36,505 nucleotides of DNA from Symbiodinium natans (GCA_905221605.1 CAJNDS010001073.1:1-36505); one strand, 5' to 3'; positions 9,299-18,235 are shown, counted from the first letter of the stretch. Translations and numbers: made by a program. Notes: a model not told the origin generated them from the letters alone.

Positions 9299-10033
9299 AT
9301 GCTCGGGCTCTTCTGCCGCGCCCTCGGCGCCAGTGCACCCTACAACTATCTCTGCAGCATCTGTGGGTTCCGAAAAATGTTTGGGTACCAGTTGAAAGAT
9401 TTTTGCTTTCGCCTGTTGCCAATTTGTTGCGTAAGTTCCCAAACAGTGTGTCAACACTAAGGGGTTCCACCAGCAAGGGGCAAGAGGGACTAGATCGACT
9501 TGCCTGCGCGGGGCGCGTGCTTCGGACCATGGTTTAGCTTGCTCGCATTTTGGACGAAAACCGACCGCGCTCTCGCCTCACTTGGGCGCGCGCGTGGCCA
9601 CGCTCGCCGTCCTCAAAACTGGCATCGTTTTTTTGGACGTCTGGGCCCGTGAAAGGCGAAGCTGTCGTTGCTTTTGGAAAGCCCCCTTTAAACCCTAAAC
9701 CCTAAAAAGAAAAGAATTCCCAACCCTGAGCCCTCCAAACCCCCCTGTAAGCCCTAAACCCTCGACCCTAAACCCTAAACCCTAAACCCTAAACCCTCAA
9801 CCCTCAACCCTCAACCCTAAACCCTAAACCCTAAACCCTAAGCCCCAAACCCTAAACCCTAAACCCTAAACCCTAAACCCTAAACCCTAAACCCTAAACC
9901 CTAAACCCTAAACCCTAAACCCTAAACCCTAAACCCCAAACCGAGGCGAAAAGGGCGGGCGCCCCATGCAGCGCCCCAAGCCCAAGGCCCCTGCGCCGAC
10001 CCCGGCACCCAGGCCCTCCGCGCAGGCGGGAGG
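9299..10033 (+). CDS. Unknown protein, first exons
   Basis: ATG 9299 lies only 42 bp after the previous stop. It opens a 44-codon exon with a Cys pair (YLCSICGFRKMFG) ending at a consensus donor GTAAGT (9431). Exon 9954-10033 follows in phase: a Pro/Ala/Lys-rich linker (RPKPKAPAPTPAPRPSAQ) ending at a GTTTAGGG donor. Another frame is also open across 9136-9537, so the first exon is uncertain. Continuation probably lies within 10354-10650. Confidence 0.42.
9688..9943. repeat. Long C-strand telomere-type array
   Basis: About 35 units with degenerate units at the left, ending 10 bp before the exon at 9954. The interval 9431-9687 before it is intron sequence with no recognised content. Confidence 0.95.
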
Positions 10034-10312
10034 GTTTAGGGTTTAGGGTTTAAGGTTTAGGGTTTAGGGTTTAGGGTTTAGGGTTTAGGGGTTTCGAGGG
10101 GGTTGAACATGGCTTTGAAGTGTCCTGTTGTTTGCAACTTGTTCTTTTGGGAGTGGTGTGGAGTGTGGGGTTTAAGTTTGTAGGATTTACCGGCATTTGT
10201 TCGCTGTTTTGAGGGTTCTTCAGTAGGGCATGCGGGCTTCAGGGCTTGAGGTGTTAGGGGGGGCTTAACTAAGGGTTTGGGGTTTAGGGTTCAGGGTTTA
10301 GGGTTTAGGGGT
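10031..10312. repeat. G-strand telomere-type arrays and degenerate G-rich spacer
   Basis: Regular TTTAGGG at 10031-10098 and 10272-10312, with a G/T-rich degenerate stretch between them and no recognisable exon. Confidence 0.85.
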
Positions 10313-10353
10313 CTTAGGGCCTTTGGGTCAAAGGCCTGTCCGGGGGCCGGGAT

Positions 10354-10650
10354 ATGGGGCTTGACGGGCCTCTGAGTCTGCGGTTGAACTGCCAGGAGCG
10401 GCCGCTGCCAGCCGCACGCGGCTACCAGGCATGGATTGTTTCAGGTCTCTTTTCGGACATAGGTTTGGGGGTGTGGGGCTTAAAGGGTCTCCAAACGCAC
10501 ACGCAGAGATTCTTTGTGACCATGGGATGCAGCAGCGGTGTCCTTTCCTTCTGTTGCTTCTTTCGATGGCGGCCAATTTTTTGTGCTGAGCGCAGTGCTC
10601 GGGCTTCTTTTCGCCCAACCCGCCAGCACACAAGTACGCCTCAGCGCTAA
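10354..10650 (+). CDS. Possible 3' exons of the preceding gene
   Basis: Open frame to TAA 10648-10650. Two candidate exons: one after CTGCCAG (ERPLPAARGYQAWIVS or, in another phase, SGRCQPHAATRHG) and one after CACACGCAG (ending RSARASFRPTRQHTSTPQR). Several frames are open here and none is clearly favoured. The following 10651-11018 shows no gene; it probably holds the 5' region of the next one. Confidence 0.3.
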   Translation: MGLDGPLSLRLNCQERPLPAARGYQAWIVSGLFSDIGLGVWGLKGLQTHTQRFFVTMGCSSGVLSFCCFFRWRPIFCAERSARASFRPTRQHTSTPQR

Positions 10651-11018
10651 ACCCTAGTGCTTAGTAGTGTAAGTAGAAAAGGGCGTGCAAGTTAGGCACA
10701 GTGCGCGTCAGAGAACGTGTGAGGACACGCGGCACTTCGATTTCGGCGGTCGTGGCTCGCGAGGTGCTGAGGACTTGATTTGAGAGCGCGGCCGCGGCAC
10801 AGCCCAAGCAGCAAGGCCGCTAGGCAGTTGTAGGATGATCTATTTCAAGAAGTTGTAGACCATATAAAAGGCCTTTTGCTTGTCATACCATGAGCGTCTA
10901 TGAGCATCAGCGTGCTCCATGTAGGAGTATATAGTTGTTGTTCTCGTTGTCTCAGTGTCCCTAGTGGTCATAGCAGTAGGGGTGCATATTTGTGGTGGTA
11001 GTGGGTAGAGGTGGTGAT

Positions 11019-11478
11019 ATGCCTCTGCTGAGGGTGTTTGCCCTGAGCTTGAGGCCCTTTGCGCAAAGCCTGCAAAGCGGCTTCCGCCAACAGGTGCTGC
11101 TGGCAACAGTGCATCCTGACTCGCTGCCTTCATTTCTGAAGATTGTCATGGGCAGTCCTGCGTGAGGCCAACACCTTCGACACTTCGGGTCGGTGGTGGG
11201 GTGCTCGTCGGGGATGCTTGTGGCCTCAAATAAGAATACGTACATGATCATGATGATGATGATGATGATGATGATGATGGTGGTGGTGACGGTGGTGATG
11301 ATGTTACTGTTTGTGCTGATTACGCTGATGGTGATGATGATGGTCGCACGCAGAATTCAGTGCAAACATTCCGTGATGCCACCAATGTCGTCCACGCGCA
11401 TCCAGACAAGCTGCTCGCGCTCTACACCCTTCAGCTTGCAGCTCGAAAGCCTAAAAGAAGGGGGCCTTTACACCCCCT

Positions 11479-11518
<40 letters not shown>

Positions 11519-12059
11519 ACCCCATTCCCCCAGCAACAAAGGGCTACCGGCAACTGCAGCCCTCACAGTTCTGGCCTTCGGTCCTTTGAGGTGATGCCGA
11601 GAGAGCCCCGGAACAAACACAAAAAGACGAGGCCTGCTGCTGGCGGCTGGGCCGGTCGAAATCCACCGCCCTCCAGCCCACGCCAAGGCCAGGAATGCTC
11701 GCTCGTTGAAACAGCCTCCTCTTCTCCCCATCATCCCTCCCACATGGACGGTGCATATGGTATGGAGGTGGATCTAAATCCTCACCCCGTCTTGTTAATC
11801 TTAACTACAAGGAATGGGGACCCCAGAAAAAGCCCATACACACTCCCCCTATTGGTATTCAGCCCCTCCCCCAAAAAGGGCCTTTCGAAACCGATCTAGA
11901 CTTACAGGATTCAACGCGCTAGTGTTTCTTGACTGTAAGAGATGTGCCACGTTGAAGCATTCGGAAGTCATGCTGCCACCTGCTGTGGCAGTCCGTGCCA
12001 GCAATTTTCTAAGTTCATTCGGAATAGTCAGCCGGTTTTTGCACTTAGTAGCTGAGTAG
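11019..12059 (+). CDS. Protein with mitochondrial-type leader and poly-Pro tract, 3 exons
   Basis: Exons 11019-11144, 11354-11759 and 11908-12059 join in phase (684 nt, 227 residues) and end at TAG 12057-12059. The N-terminus MPLLRVFALSLRPFAQSLQS is Arg-rich, free of acidic residues and amphipathic, as expected of a mitochondrial (or other organelle) leader. It is followed by VLLATVHPDSLPSF and then FRDATNVVHAHPDKLLAL. Two HPD motifs and the NSVQ that follows resemble the J-like DUF4460 domain, but this is a weak match. Exon 2 then carries a Pro tract encoded by 37 consecutive C (11481-11517) and a Pro/Ser/His-rich region. Exon 3 reads FNALVFLDCKRCATLKHSEV to the stop. Intron 1 contains an (ATG)n microsatellite. 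No telomeric array lies in this gene. Confidence 0.72.
11246..11345. repeat. ATG/GTG trinucleotide microsatellite
   Basis: ATGATG...GTGGTG in intron 1 of the 11019-12059 gene. It produces Met/Val-rich open frames that are not genes. Confidence 0.9.
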
Positions 12060-12225
12060 GCAACGTTTGGGGTATATATATATATATATATGTAGCCCTA
12101 CCACAATTGAAAGGTTAGCCTTTTGACCCAAGGTAATCAGCAACTAGGAGCATGAATGTTGGCGTGGTTGCAGAGTCTGCAGTTTCCACCACGGTGTCGT
12201 ATCAGCGCAGCGATGCAATGCAGGT

Positions 12226-14826
12226 GCGTCGGGCTACAGCTACGAGCAGGAGGTGCTGGTCGCGTTGTTCGGGAGTCGGCCTGAAACCCTAAACCCTAAA
12301 CCCTAAACCCTAAACCCTAAACCCTACTAGGCCCTGAACCCCTCAGCCTTCGGCTGCCCAGCATCCCTAACTGGACGGACGATGAGAAGTTTGATGCGGA
12401 AACCGCCTGGCTGTAGACCTCTCCTCGCTACCCCTCCCCCCCCTACCCGACTACCTGGCCCGCCCTACTCCCCTACTACAGCCTACCCCCCTAAACCCTA
12501 AACCTAAACCCTAAACCCTCAACCCTCAACCCTAAACCCTAAACCCTAAACCCTAAACCCTACCTTCTATTGCAACCAGGCGATGATGAAGGACTGGATC
12601 AATGGGATGGCCCAGAACCAGCAGCTCTCCGAGGTGCCCCCCCCCCCCCCCCCAAGCGTAAGCGTGTAAGTGTGTGTGTGTGTGTGTGAGTGTGTAGGGT
12701 TCAGGGTTTAGGGTTTAGGGTTTAGGGTTTAGGGTTTAGGGTTCAGGGTTCAGGGTTTAGGGTTTAGGGTTTAGGGTTTGGGGTGTAGGGTTTAGGGTTT
12801 AGGGTTTTCGGGTTTAGGGTTTTAGTGGGTTTAGGATTCAGGGGGTTCAGGGTTTAGGGTGTCTGTGTGTGTGTGACGTGTGGGACATGGTTTAGGCTTC
12901 AGAGACCCTCGCCTCTTATGTGGGGGTTTACGAAAATAAGGGAGCCCCAATGTAGACCCCAAGAAGTAGGACTCCCTAGTAATAAGGACCCCAATGAGGT
13001 ACCCCGAATTTCGGAGACGAAAAAAAAAAACATGAATGTTGTTCTGATCATACCTGTAGTCGTATGTTCCGGCATGACACAGCCCTTTACTTGTTTGGCT
13101 CGGTGACCATGAGGAAATGGATTGTGGGCAATCTGATTGTGCATTCTCAAGCAGAGACAACCTCCTGCGTATTGGGCCGAAACCCTAAACCCTATATAAA
13201 CCCTAAACCCTTAACCCTTAACCCTAAACCCTAAACCCTAAACCCGTGGGTTGCCAGGAGCAGGACTTCTCCAAGGCCCTCCTCGCCTCACAGGCCACCT
13301 TTGAGGCCATTCCCCCCCCCCCCCCTGGGGCCTCAGGGCTTGCAGGGTTTAGGGTTTGGGGTTGAAAGCTACAGAAAGCAGGGCTCACAGTCTCAAAAGG
13401 GCTTGAGCCCTTAAGATCCACGTGACGCCAGCTGGACTGGATTCCAGGCACCAACTGGGAGCTCAGAATGGAGAGGGCTCCCGGATCAGGGTTTCACTCC
13501 CCAACCCCTAAACCCCTAAACCCCCGCACCCCCAAAACCCCTAAAACCCCAAACCCCCCAAAATCCCTGCACCCCTTAAGCCCCCCCCCCCCAAAACCCC
13601 TACACCCCCTTTTTAAACCCCCTAACCCTAAGCCCCGAAACCCCGAACCCCCTGACCTTAAAACCCCTAAACCCTAAACCCCCTAAGCAGCCTAAACCCG
13701 AAAACCCCCCCCCCAAAAACCGACTCGCCAAACCCCTGAACCCCCCCAAACTCCTAAGCCCCTAAACCCCGAAGTTGTCACAAACCCAAACCCCGAACCC
13801 TGAACCCTTTAAAGGGTTCCTAGGGCTCCTTGAGCTGAAAGGGCGCTTGTGGGATTCAGAGGGATGACCGTTTCAGGTGCAAGGTTTTTTACACGTCCCG
13901 GCTGAAGAGCCCAAAACTCCAGTACCCAGGGCTTCAGAGGGGTTTAAGGCCTTTAACTCCTTTGGGTCTTTGGGGTTCGAGGTTTAGGGGTTTAGGAGTC
14001 TAGGGGGGGGGGGTTGAGGGTTTTCAGGGTTTAGGGGTTGAGGGTTTGGGGTTTAGGGGTTAGGGTTTAAGGGGGTTTAAGGGTTCAGGGTTTAGGTTTT
14101 AGGGTTTAGGGTTTACACCCTAAACCCACAAAAGCCCCTGGAGGCCGATGAGGAGGCGCAGCTGCTGTGGGCCCTCGAGGCCGGAGTCACAAAAAGGGAG
14201 AAGCTCCAACCCTCAACCCTAAAACCTAAACCCTAAACCCTGAACCCTGAACCCTGAGCCCTGAGCCCTGAACCCTGAAACCTAAACCGAGGGTGCTGCT
14301 GTAGGTGTGCAGTGGTTGCCGAGCTGCTGTGAGTGCTGTCGGTTCTGGGTAGGATCCCTCGACAGTTGGGGGTTTACTATATTGGGGGTGCCCTGTTCTG
14401 GCTGTCCCCGTTAAGGGGATTCGATTCTATTTGGGGTATAAAATAGGTACCCCGATTTTGGGGAACACCCAGTCTAGGCTCGGATGAAATCGTGCAAGGA
14501 ATCTCGGCGCATGGCAGAGGAAATCGAGAATGCGCGGAATGTGGATGGACAAAGTGCCGAGGATTTGCACTTAGGGTTTAGGGTTTAGGGTTTGAAGTCA
14601 AGGCTGTCGGGTATGCCTTCTTCTCTCAACGAAGTCGGGCACAGCGGGGAGTGCGATTCGGGGTATCGGCACTTGATCAAGTCAGACGAAATAGTCACGC
14701 ACAACGTCAATGACGTGCTGGCACAGTATTTGAGAATGACTTTATATATACGTATGTATGTATATATATATATATATGTATATGCATATATACATATGTA
14801 CATACATACATACATACATACATACA

Positions 14827-14860
<34 letters not shown>

Positions 14861-15700
14861 ATACATTTGTTTATTCAGACGTATATTTGTCATACTCATT
14901 ACTCATTACCACCAATAGCAATGAGAGCAGCAATAAGAACGGTACCAGCGACAGTGACGGTGACCGTGACAGTGACAATCACAACGACGACGTCAGTTGC
15001 AACACGAGCAACAACAGCAAGAATAGGCATAGCCACCATCGCAATACCAACAGGGCTCGCGCTTCAAGACCGCATTTCGTCACGCTCCGTGCTTCTCTTA
15101 GGTATTTTGCCCTGTGCAACCTTTGCCAGTTGGGTTTAGGGGTAGCTCCCCTGATCAAACTTACCCCAAGGGCAAACACCCAAAACCGAAAACGGGGAGG
15201 GGGGGGGGGGGGGGGGTTCTTGCATTGGGGGCCCAAAAGCCCAAAAGCCCAAAAAACCGCAGGAAATCAAGAAGTTCTACATGGAGGACCTGCAAGGTGG
15301 ACAGCGCAAGTCCAAGGTGCGGGGCCCAGGTTTAGGGGGTCAGCAGTGCAGAGTTTAGGGATAGGGATGTAGGGGTTTAGTGTTTTCGAGTCAGGGGTTG
15401 AGGGATTTTGGGGCTTGGGACGCAGGAGGCTTGTTAAAACTTAAGTCGGCTCCTATCTGAGCTTCGCATGGCATCAGGTGGGGGCGAGTGTCTGCTTGTG
15501 GCATCGGGCTCAACAGAAGCCCCAGTTTTTTATAGCTCATTGGTTGGGATGTTCCCCTTTTTTCCAACAGTCCTTACTTCACGGGGATCTTACTAGGTGG
15601 TACTATAATCCCTATTAAGGACTGCTCGTATAAGGGGGAACGTCCCGGCTCATTGGGGCCTATGGTCGGGGACAATTTTGTAATGTTCGCTGCATCTTGA
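12226..15700 (+). CDS. Many-exon protein with UIM-like motifs
   Basis: Likely exons: about 12226-12283, 12347-12412, 12580-12633, 13114-13179, 13258-13346, 13448-13490, 13877-13981, 14135-14185, 14478-14575, 14603-14751, 14879-14991, 15263-15316, 15462-15542 and 15656-15700 (TGA 15698-15700). From 12580 on the phases agree (948 nt). The joins of the first two exons are unresolved and the 5' end is missing; an ATG frame at 12152-12223 (MNVGVVAESAV) is a possible start. Three stretches fit the ubiquitin-interacting motif core (hydrophobic-x-x-Ala-x-x-x-Ser after acidic residues): VLVALFGS (12253), FSKALLAS (13267) and LLWALEAG (14162, Ser replaced by Gly). Other parts are Pro-rich, a basic helix (KESRRMAEEIENARN) and an Asn/Ser/Asp-rich stretch. 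The last exon pair is separated by a MITE with a perfect target duplication. A role in ubiquitin recognition is inference. Confidence 0.58.
12283..12325. repeat. C-strand telomere-type array
   Basis: Directly abuts an exon at GGCCTGAAACCC; GGCCCTGAA recurs just right of the array. Confidence 0.92.
12490..12563. repeat. C-strand telomere-type array
   Basis: About 10 units, ending 16 bp before the exon at 12580. Confidence 0.93.
12695..12862. repeat. G-strand telomere-type array with variants
   Basis: About 22 units, preceded by a 17-C run and a GT microsatellite, in the intron after exon 12580-12633. Confidence 0.92.
12920..13018. mobile_element. MITE family 3, copy 2
   Basis: Left TTTACGAAAATAAGGGAGCC and right GAGGTACCCCGAATTTCG, matching the copy at 33293-33392. 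Confidence 0.75.
13178..13246. repeat. C-strand telomere-type array
   Basis: Between exons 13114-13179 and 13258-13346, with no G-strand partner. Confidence 0.93.
13503..13806. repeat. Degenerate C-rich telomere-like tract
   Basis: CCCCTAAA, CCCCAAAA and related units with C runs; gives a Pro-rich open frame that I regard as a shadow. Confidence 0.85.
13982..14117. repeat. Degenerate G-strand telomere-type tract
   Basis: GTTTAGGGG-like units starting exactly at the donor of exon 13877-13981. Confidence 0.88.
14366..14472. mobile_element. Inverted-repeat element, diverged MITE family 3-like
   Basis: GGTTTACTATATTGGGGGTG at the left and GGTACCCCGATTTTGGGGA at the right, shortly before the exon at 14478. 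The GC-rich island 14290-14365 before it has no settled frame. Confidence 0.5.
14752..14858. repeat. (TATG)n/(TA)n/(CATA)n microsatellite
   Basis: Begins at a GTATGT donor-like site after exon 14603-14751. It encodes IYIYIY/HTYIHTYI shadow frames on both strands. Confidence 0.9.
15543..15647. mobile_element. MITE family 1, copy 5, with perfect 8-bp target duplication
   Basis: Starts GTTGGGATGTTCCCC, ends GGGGGAACGTCCCG, and is flanked by GCTCATTG at 15535-15542 and 15648-15655. Removing the element and one duplicate restores a continuous frame (VFYSSL then GPMVGDNF). The 8-bp duplication fits the hAT group of DNA transposons. Confidence 0.9.
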
Positions 15701-15810
15701 CACCCTTTAAGGTGTAGGGTTTAGGGTTTAGGGTTTAGGGTTTAGGGTTACGGTTGGGTGATTGTCTTTGCCCAGTGGCCGTAGTGGCTCTTTCGTTGTG
15801 GTGTGAGTAG

Positions 15811-16134
15811 CATCATAACATACGGTCGCATGCAAACGATGGTCTGCGCTACGAGCATGACCCTTGCAGTGTGGTAGATGATGGGGTATAGGGTTTAGGG
15901 TTTAGGGTTTAGGGCATAGCCTGGGGTAAGCCACTGACGTGAGAATGGCCCTTCGAAGGCCCGACGCTACCACCCAACAACCACAGTTCCCTCCACCGGT
16001 AATCCTAAACCAATCTCGCCATGCGTGTCCTCGTGCAGCGGCGGAACCTTGGACGGGAAGAGGCTCCGCGTCGCAAGCGTCAGCGGCGGCTGACGCATGA
16101 AGATGCACCGTGGCGTTTCAGGAGGCAACAGTAG
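15811..16134 (+). CDS. Possible small gene or gene end, 2 exons
   Basis: Exon 15811-15885 (SHANDGLRYEHDPCSVVDDG, donor GTATAG) joins in phase to exon 16039-16134, a strongly basic tail (REEAPRRKRQRRLTHEDAPW) ending at TAG 16132-16134 that could be a nuclear-localisation or RNA-binding tail. No start codon seen. The intron carries a short G-strand array (15886-15914); another lies upstream at 15714-15749. No family recognised. Confidence 0.42.
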
Positions 16135-16156
16135 GACGTAAGGAATTTGGGTGTTG

Positions 16157-16200
16157 CCCTAAACCCTAAACCCTAAACCCTAAACCCTAAACCCAAAACC
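16157..16200. repeat. C-strand telomere-type array
   Basis: About 6 units between the stop at 16134 and the exon-like island at 16268. Confidence 0.92.
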
Positions 16201-16267
16201 GGGTTGAGGAATGTTGGGGCATGGGCGGGGAGGCTGATCATCGCCTGCCGTTTGTTGTGTGCCTCAG

Positions 16268-17436
16268 AGGCCCCCAAAATCCAGACGGAATCCTTCATCA
16301 ACACCCCAGACTTGGGAACTTGGGATGTTACCCCCTATACTAACAGTCCTTAATAGGGGATTATAGTACCCCCCCCCCCCTAGTATAAGGGGAAACATCC
16401 CAACCCCAAACTCAGGTTTTTGGGTCGCATGTGTCGCATGCGAGCACGAGCAAGTATCCGCAACACCCTACTTGGAGGTTCATGGTACTTGCAAATCAAG
16501 TATGACTGTACTTAAGAACCCACTTATAAGCCCCTGAAGCGCCCCAATATGGTTATAAGAAGTACAGCTAGTGGTACAGTTAAAACCCTACTTGGAGGTT
16601 CATGGTGCTTACTAACCAATTACAACTGTACCTGTAACCCACTTATACGCCCCCTAAAGCGCCCTAATATGGTTATAGGTACACGCAGCTACAAGTACAG
16701 TTAGAACCCTCAACCCTAAACCCTAAACCCTAAACCCTAAACCCTAAACCCTAAACCCTAAACCCTAAACCCTAAACTCTAAGTACAGTCATAATTGGTT
16801 AAGAAGTACCATGAACCTCCAAGTAGAGGTCCCAAGGTCCCAAGCCCTCTTCAAACAGCCGCGTGCAAGATGAGGACCTTCCTACGGCCAAGCGGCGTAC
16901 GGTCACTGCGGGCGCCGAGTACGAGGTGGGGGGTTTAGGGTTTAGGGTTTAGGGTTTAGGATTTAGGGTTTAGGGCTTAGGGTTTTCTTCTCCCACTTTG
17001 TGGAAGTTCTTGCCACCTGCAAGGCGAGCGCAGATGACGGGCTGGCTGCTTCTTTCCCTGAATGCAGAAATATCAGCACAGATCAGGGTGAAGGTTGCGC
17101 TTGGAGCCATGTCAGGCCACGCACTTCCTACTCGGAGGTTCATGGTACTTAGTAACTAATCCGAACTGTACTTATAACCCCCTTAAGTGCCCTAATATGG
17201 TTATAAGTACAGTTATAAGTACAGTTATAATTAGTTAAGAAGTACCATGAACCTCCAAGTGCCATGTGAAACACGAACACCACTTGTCTTCACAGTGGGT
17301 TTAGGGTTTAGGGTTTAGGGTTTAGGGTTTAGGGTTTAGGGTTTAGGGTTTAGGGTTTAGGGTTTAGGGTGGAGTAGCGAAAAGAATGGACAGCCACCTG
17401 GAGGAAATCACCAGTCACTCCTTTGACCGGATATAA
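16268..17436 (+). CDS. Unknown protein, exons in MITE-rich introns
   Basis: Exons 16845-16925 (NSRVQDEDLPTAKRRTVTAG), 17024-17137 (ASADDGLAASFPECRNIS...), 17260-17294 (CHVKHEHHLSSQ) and 17385-17436 (MDSHLEEITSHSFDRI, stop TAA 17434-17436) join in phase (282 nt). An upstream exon 16268 to about 16318 (APKIQTESFINTPDLG) probably belongs here but its junction is unresolved. The intron 17138-17259 is essentially MITE family 2. The flanking introns use GTTTAGGG-type arrays. No family recognised. Confidence 0.58.
16320..16403. mobile_element. MITE family 1, copy 6
   Basis: TTGGGATGTTACCCCCTATA to GGGGAAACATCCCAA, with an internal run of about 13 C. It directly follows the exon-like island at 16268. 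Confidence 0.82.
16469..16825. mobile_element. MITE family 2, tandem left arms with nested telomeric array
   Basis: TACTTGGAGGTTCATGG occurs at 16469 and again at 16589. The matching right arm CCATGAACCTCCAAGTA ends at 16825. A C-strand telomeric array (16691-16779) sits inside the second copy. TA at both outer ends suggests a TA target duplication (Tc1/mariner type). Confidence 0.82.
16929..16984. repeat. G-strand telomere-type array
   Basis: Directly after the donor of exon 16845-16925. Confidence 0.93.
17129..17261. mobile_element. MITE family 2, copy forming an intron
   Basis: Left TACTCGGAGGTTCATGGTAC, right GTACCATGAACCTCCAAGTG. The predicted intron 17138-17259 starts at the GT inside the left arm and ends at the AG of the right arm. 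CGGAG stays in the exon. Confidence 0.85.
17299..17371. repeat. G-strand telomere-type array
   Basis: About 10 perfect units filling most of intron 17295-17384. Confidence 0.95.
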
Positions 17437-17570
17437 CAATATCACAATATATTGATATACCAATATATCAGTAGAATGACATACCATAGAACAATATAAC
17501 AATAAAACAGCACAATAATACAATCACAGGGAAATACATTGACGTAAGTTACTTTTCAGAAAGATGGAGC

Positions 17571-17610
17571 CCTAAACCCCAAACCCTAAACCCTAAACCC
17601 TAAACCCTAA
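17571..17610. repeat. C-strand telomere-type array
   Basis: Follows an AT-rich ATATCA-type tract (17440-17560) with no gene. Confidence 0.9.
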
Positions 17611-17647
17611 GCCCCCAAATCCCAAATCCTGGGTTCTAAGCTCCGAG

Positions 17648-17728
17648 GCTGTCAGAGCAGCCCTTGACGACGCGCTCTGCCACCTGTTAGGGCGACGGCC
17701 GACGGCGGATGATAGAGCCTTGCATTAG
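17648..17728 (+). CDS. Exon of an unknown gene, probably last
   Basis: After AAGCTCCGAG the frame reads AVRAALDDALCHLLGRRPT and stops at TAG 17726-17728, which overlaps the start of the G-strand array. A donor within the array is also possible. No upstream exon was found. Confidence 0.42.
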   Translation, partial: AVRAALDDALCHLLGRRPTADDRALH

Positions 17729-18055
17729 GGTTTAGGGTTAGGGTTTGGGGTTTGGGGTTTGGGGTTTATTTAGGGTTTAGGGTTTGGGGTTTAGGGTTTG
17801 GGGTTTAGGGTTTGGGGTTTGGGGTTTGTGAGGGTGGGTTTAAGGGTTTGGGGGTTTAGGGGTTCAGGGCTAGTAGAACAGGTTTCGAAAAGACTTGGGG
17901 TCGACCGTGATGCTGATGATGATGGCGATGCGGAGGACGATGGCGACGATGGCGACGATGATGGTGGCGGTGGTCATGGCGATGGTGATGGCGACGGCGA
18001 TGGCGATGGTGACGGCCATGGATAGTGAGTTGATGGTGATGCTAATGCTGATGCA
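17729..18055. repeat. G-strand telomere-type tract then GATGGC microsatellite
   Basis: TTTAGGG/TTTGGGG units to about 17860, then GAT/GGC-type repeats (17905-18055) that give Asp/Gly- and Met/Ala-rich shadow frames. The piece 18060-18152 (EPLEAFPCLHAMHLMHRDAR, stop TAA) could be a real last exon. Confidence 0.8.
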
Positions 18056-18235
18056 TGTACGTACGGAACCGCTTGAGGCCTTCCCCTGCTTGCATGCCAT
18101 GCACCTCATGCATAGGGATGCCAGAGTATCTGATGCGGCCCCATGTTATTAACCACCCTAAACCCTAAACCCTAGACCCTAAACCCCAAACCCTAAATCC
18201 GAAACCCTAATCCAGTTGCACCCATTGTTTCTCAG

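Noticed and set aside
14585-14899. Minus- and plus-strand frames rich in Tyr/Ile/His/Thr
   Set aside because: Read through TATG/CATA microsatellite; only the part before 14752 is coding-like.
15775-15795. Relic of the dinoflagellate spliced leader (CCGTAGTGGCTC)
   Set aside because: Only partial similarity to the known leader (CCGTAG...GGCTC) with several bases missing; no AG context or tandem relics. Kept out of the features.
17870-18109. Asp/Gly-, Met/Ala- and Ile/Ala-rich frames
   Set aside because: Trinucleotide and hexanucleotide GAT/GGC repeats give open frames in all phases.
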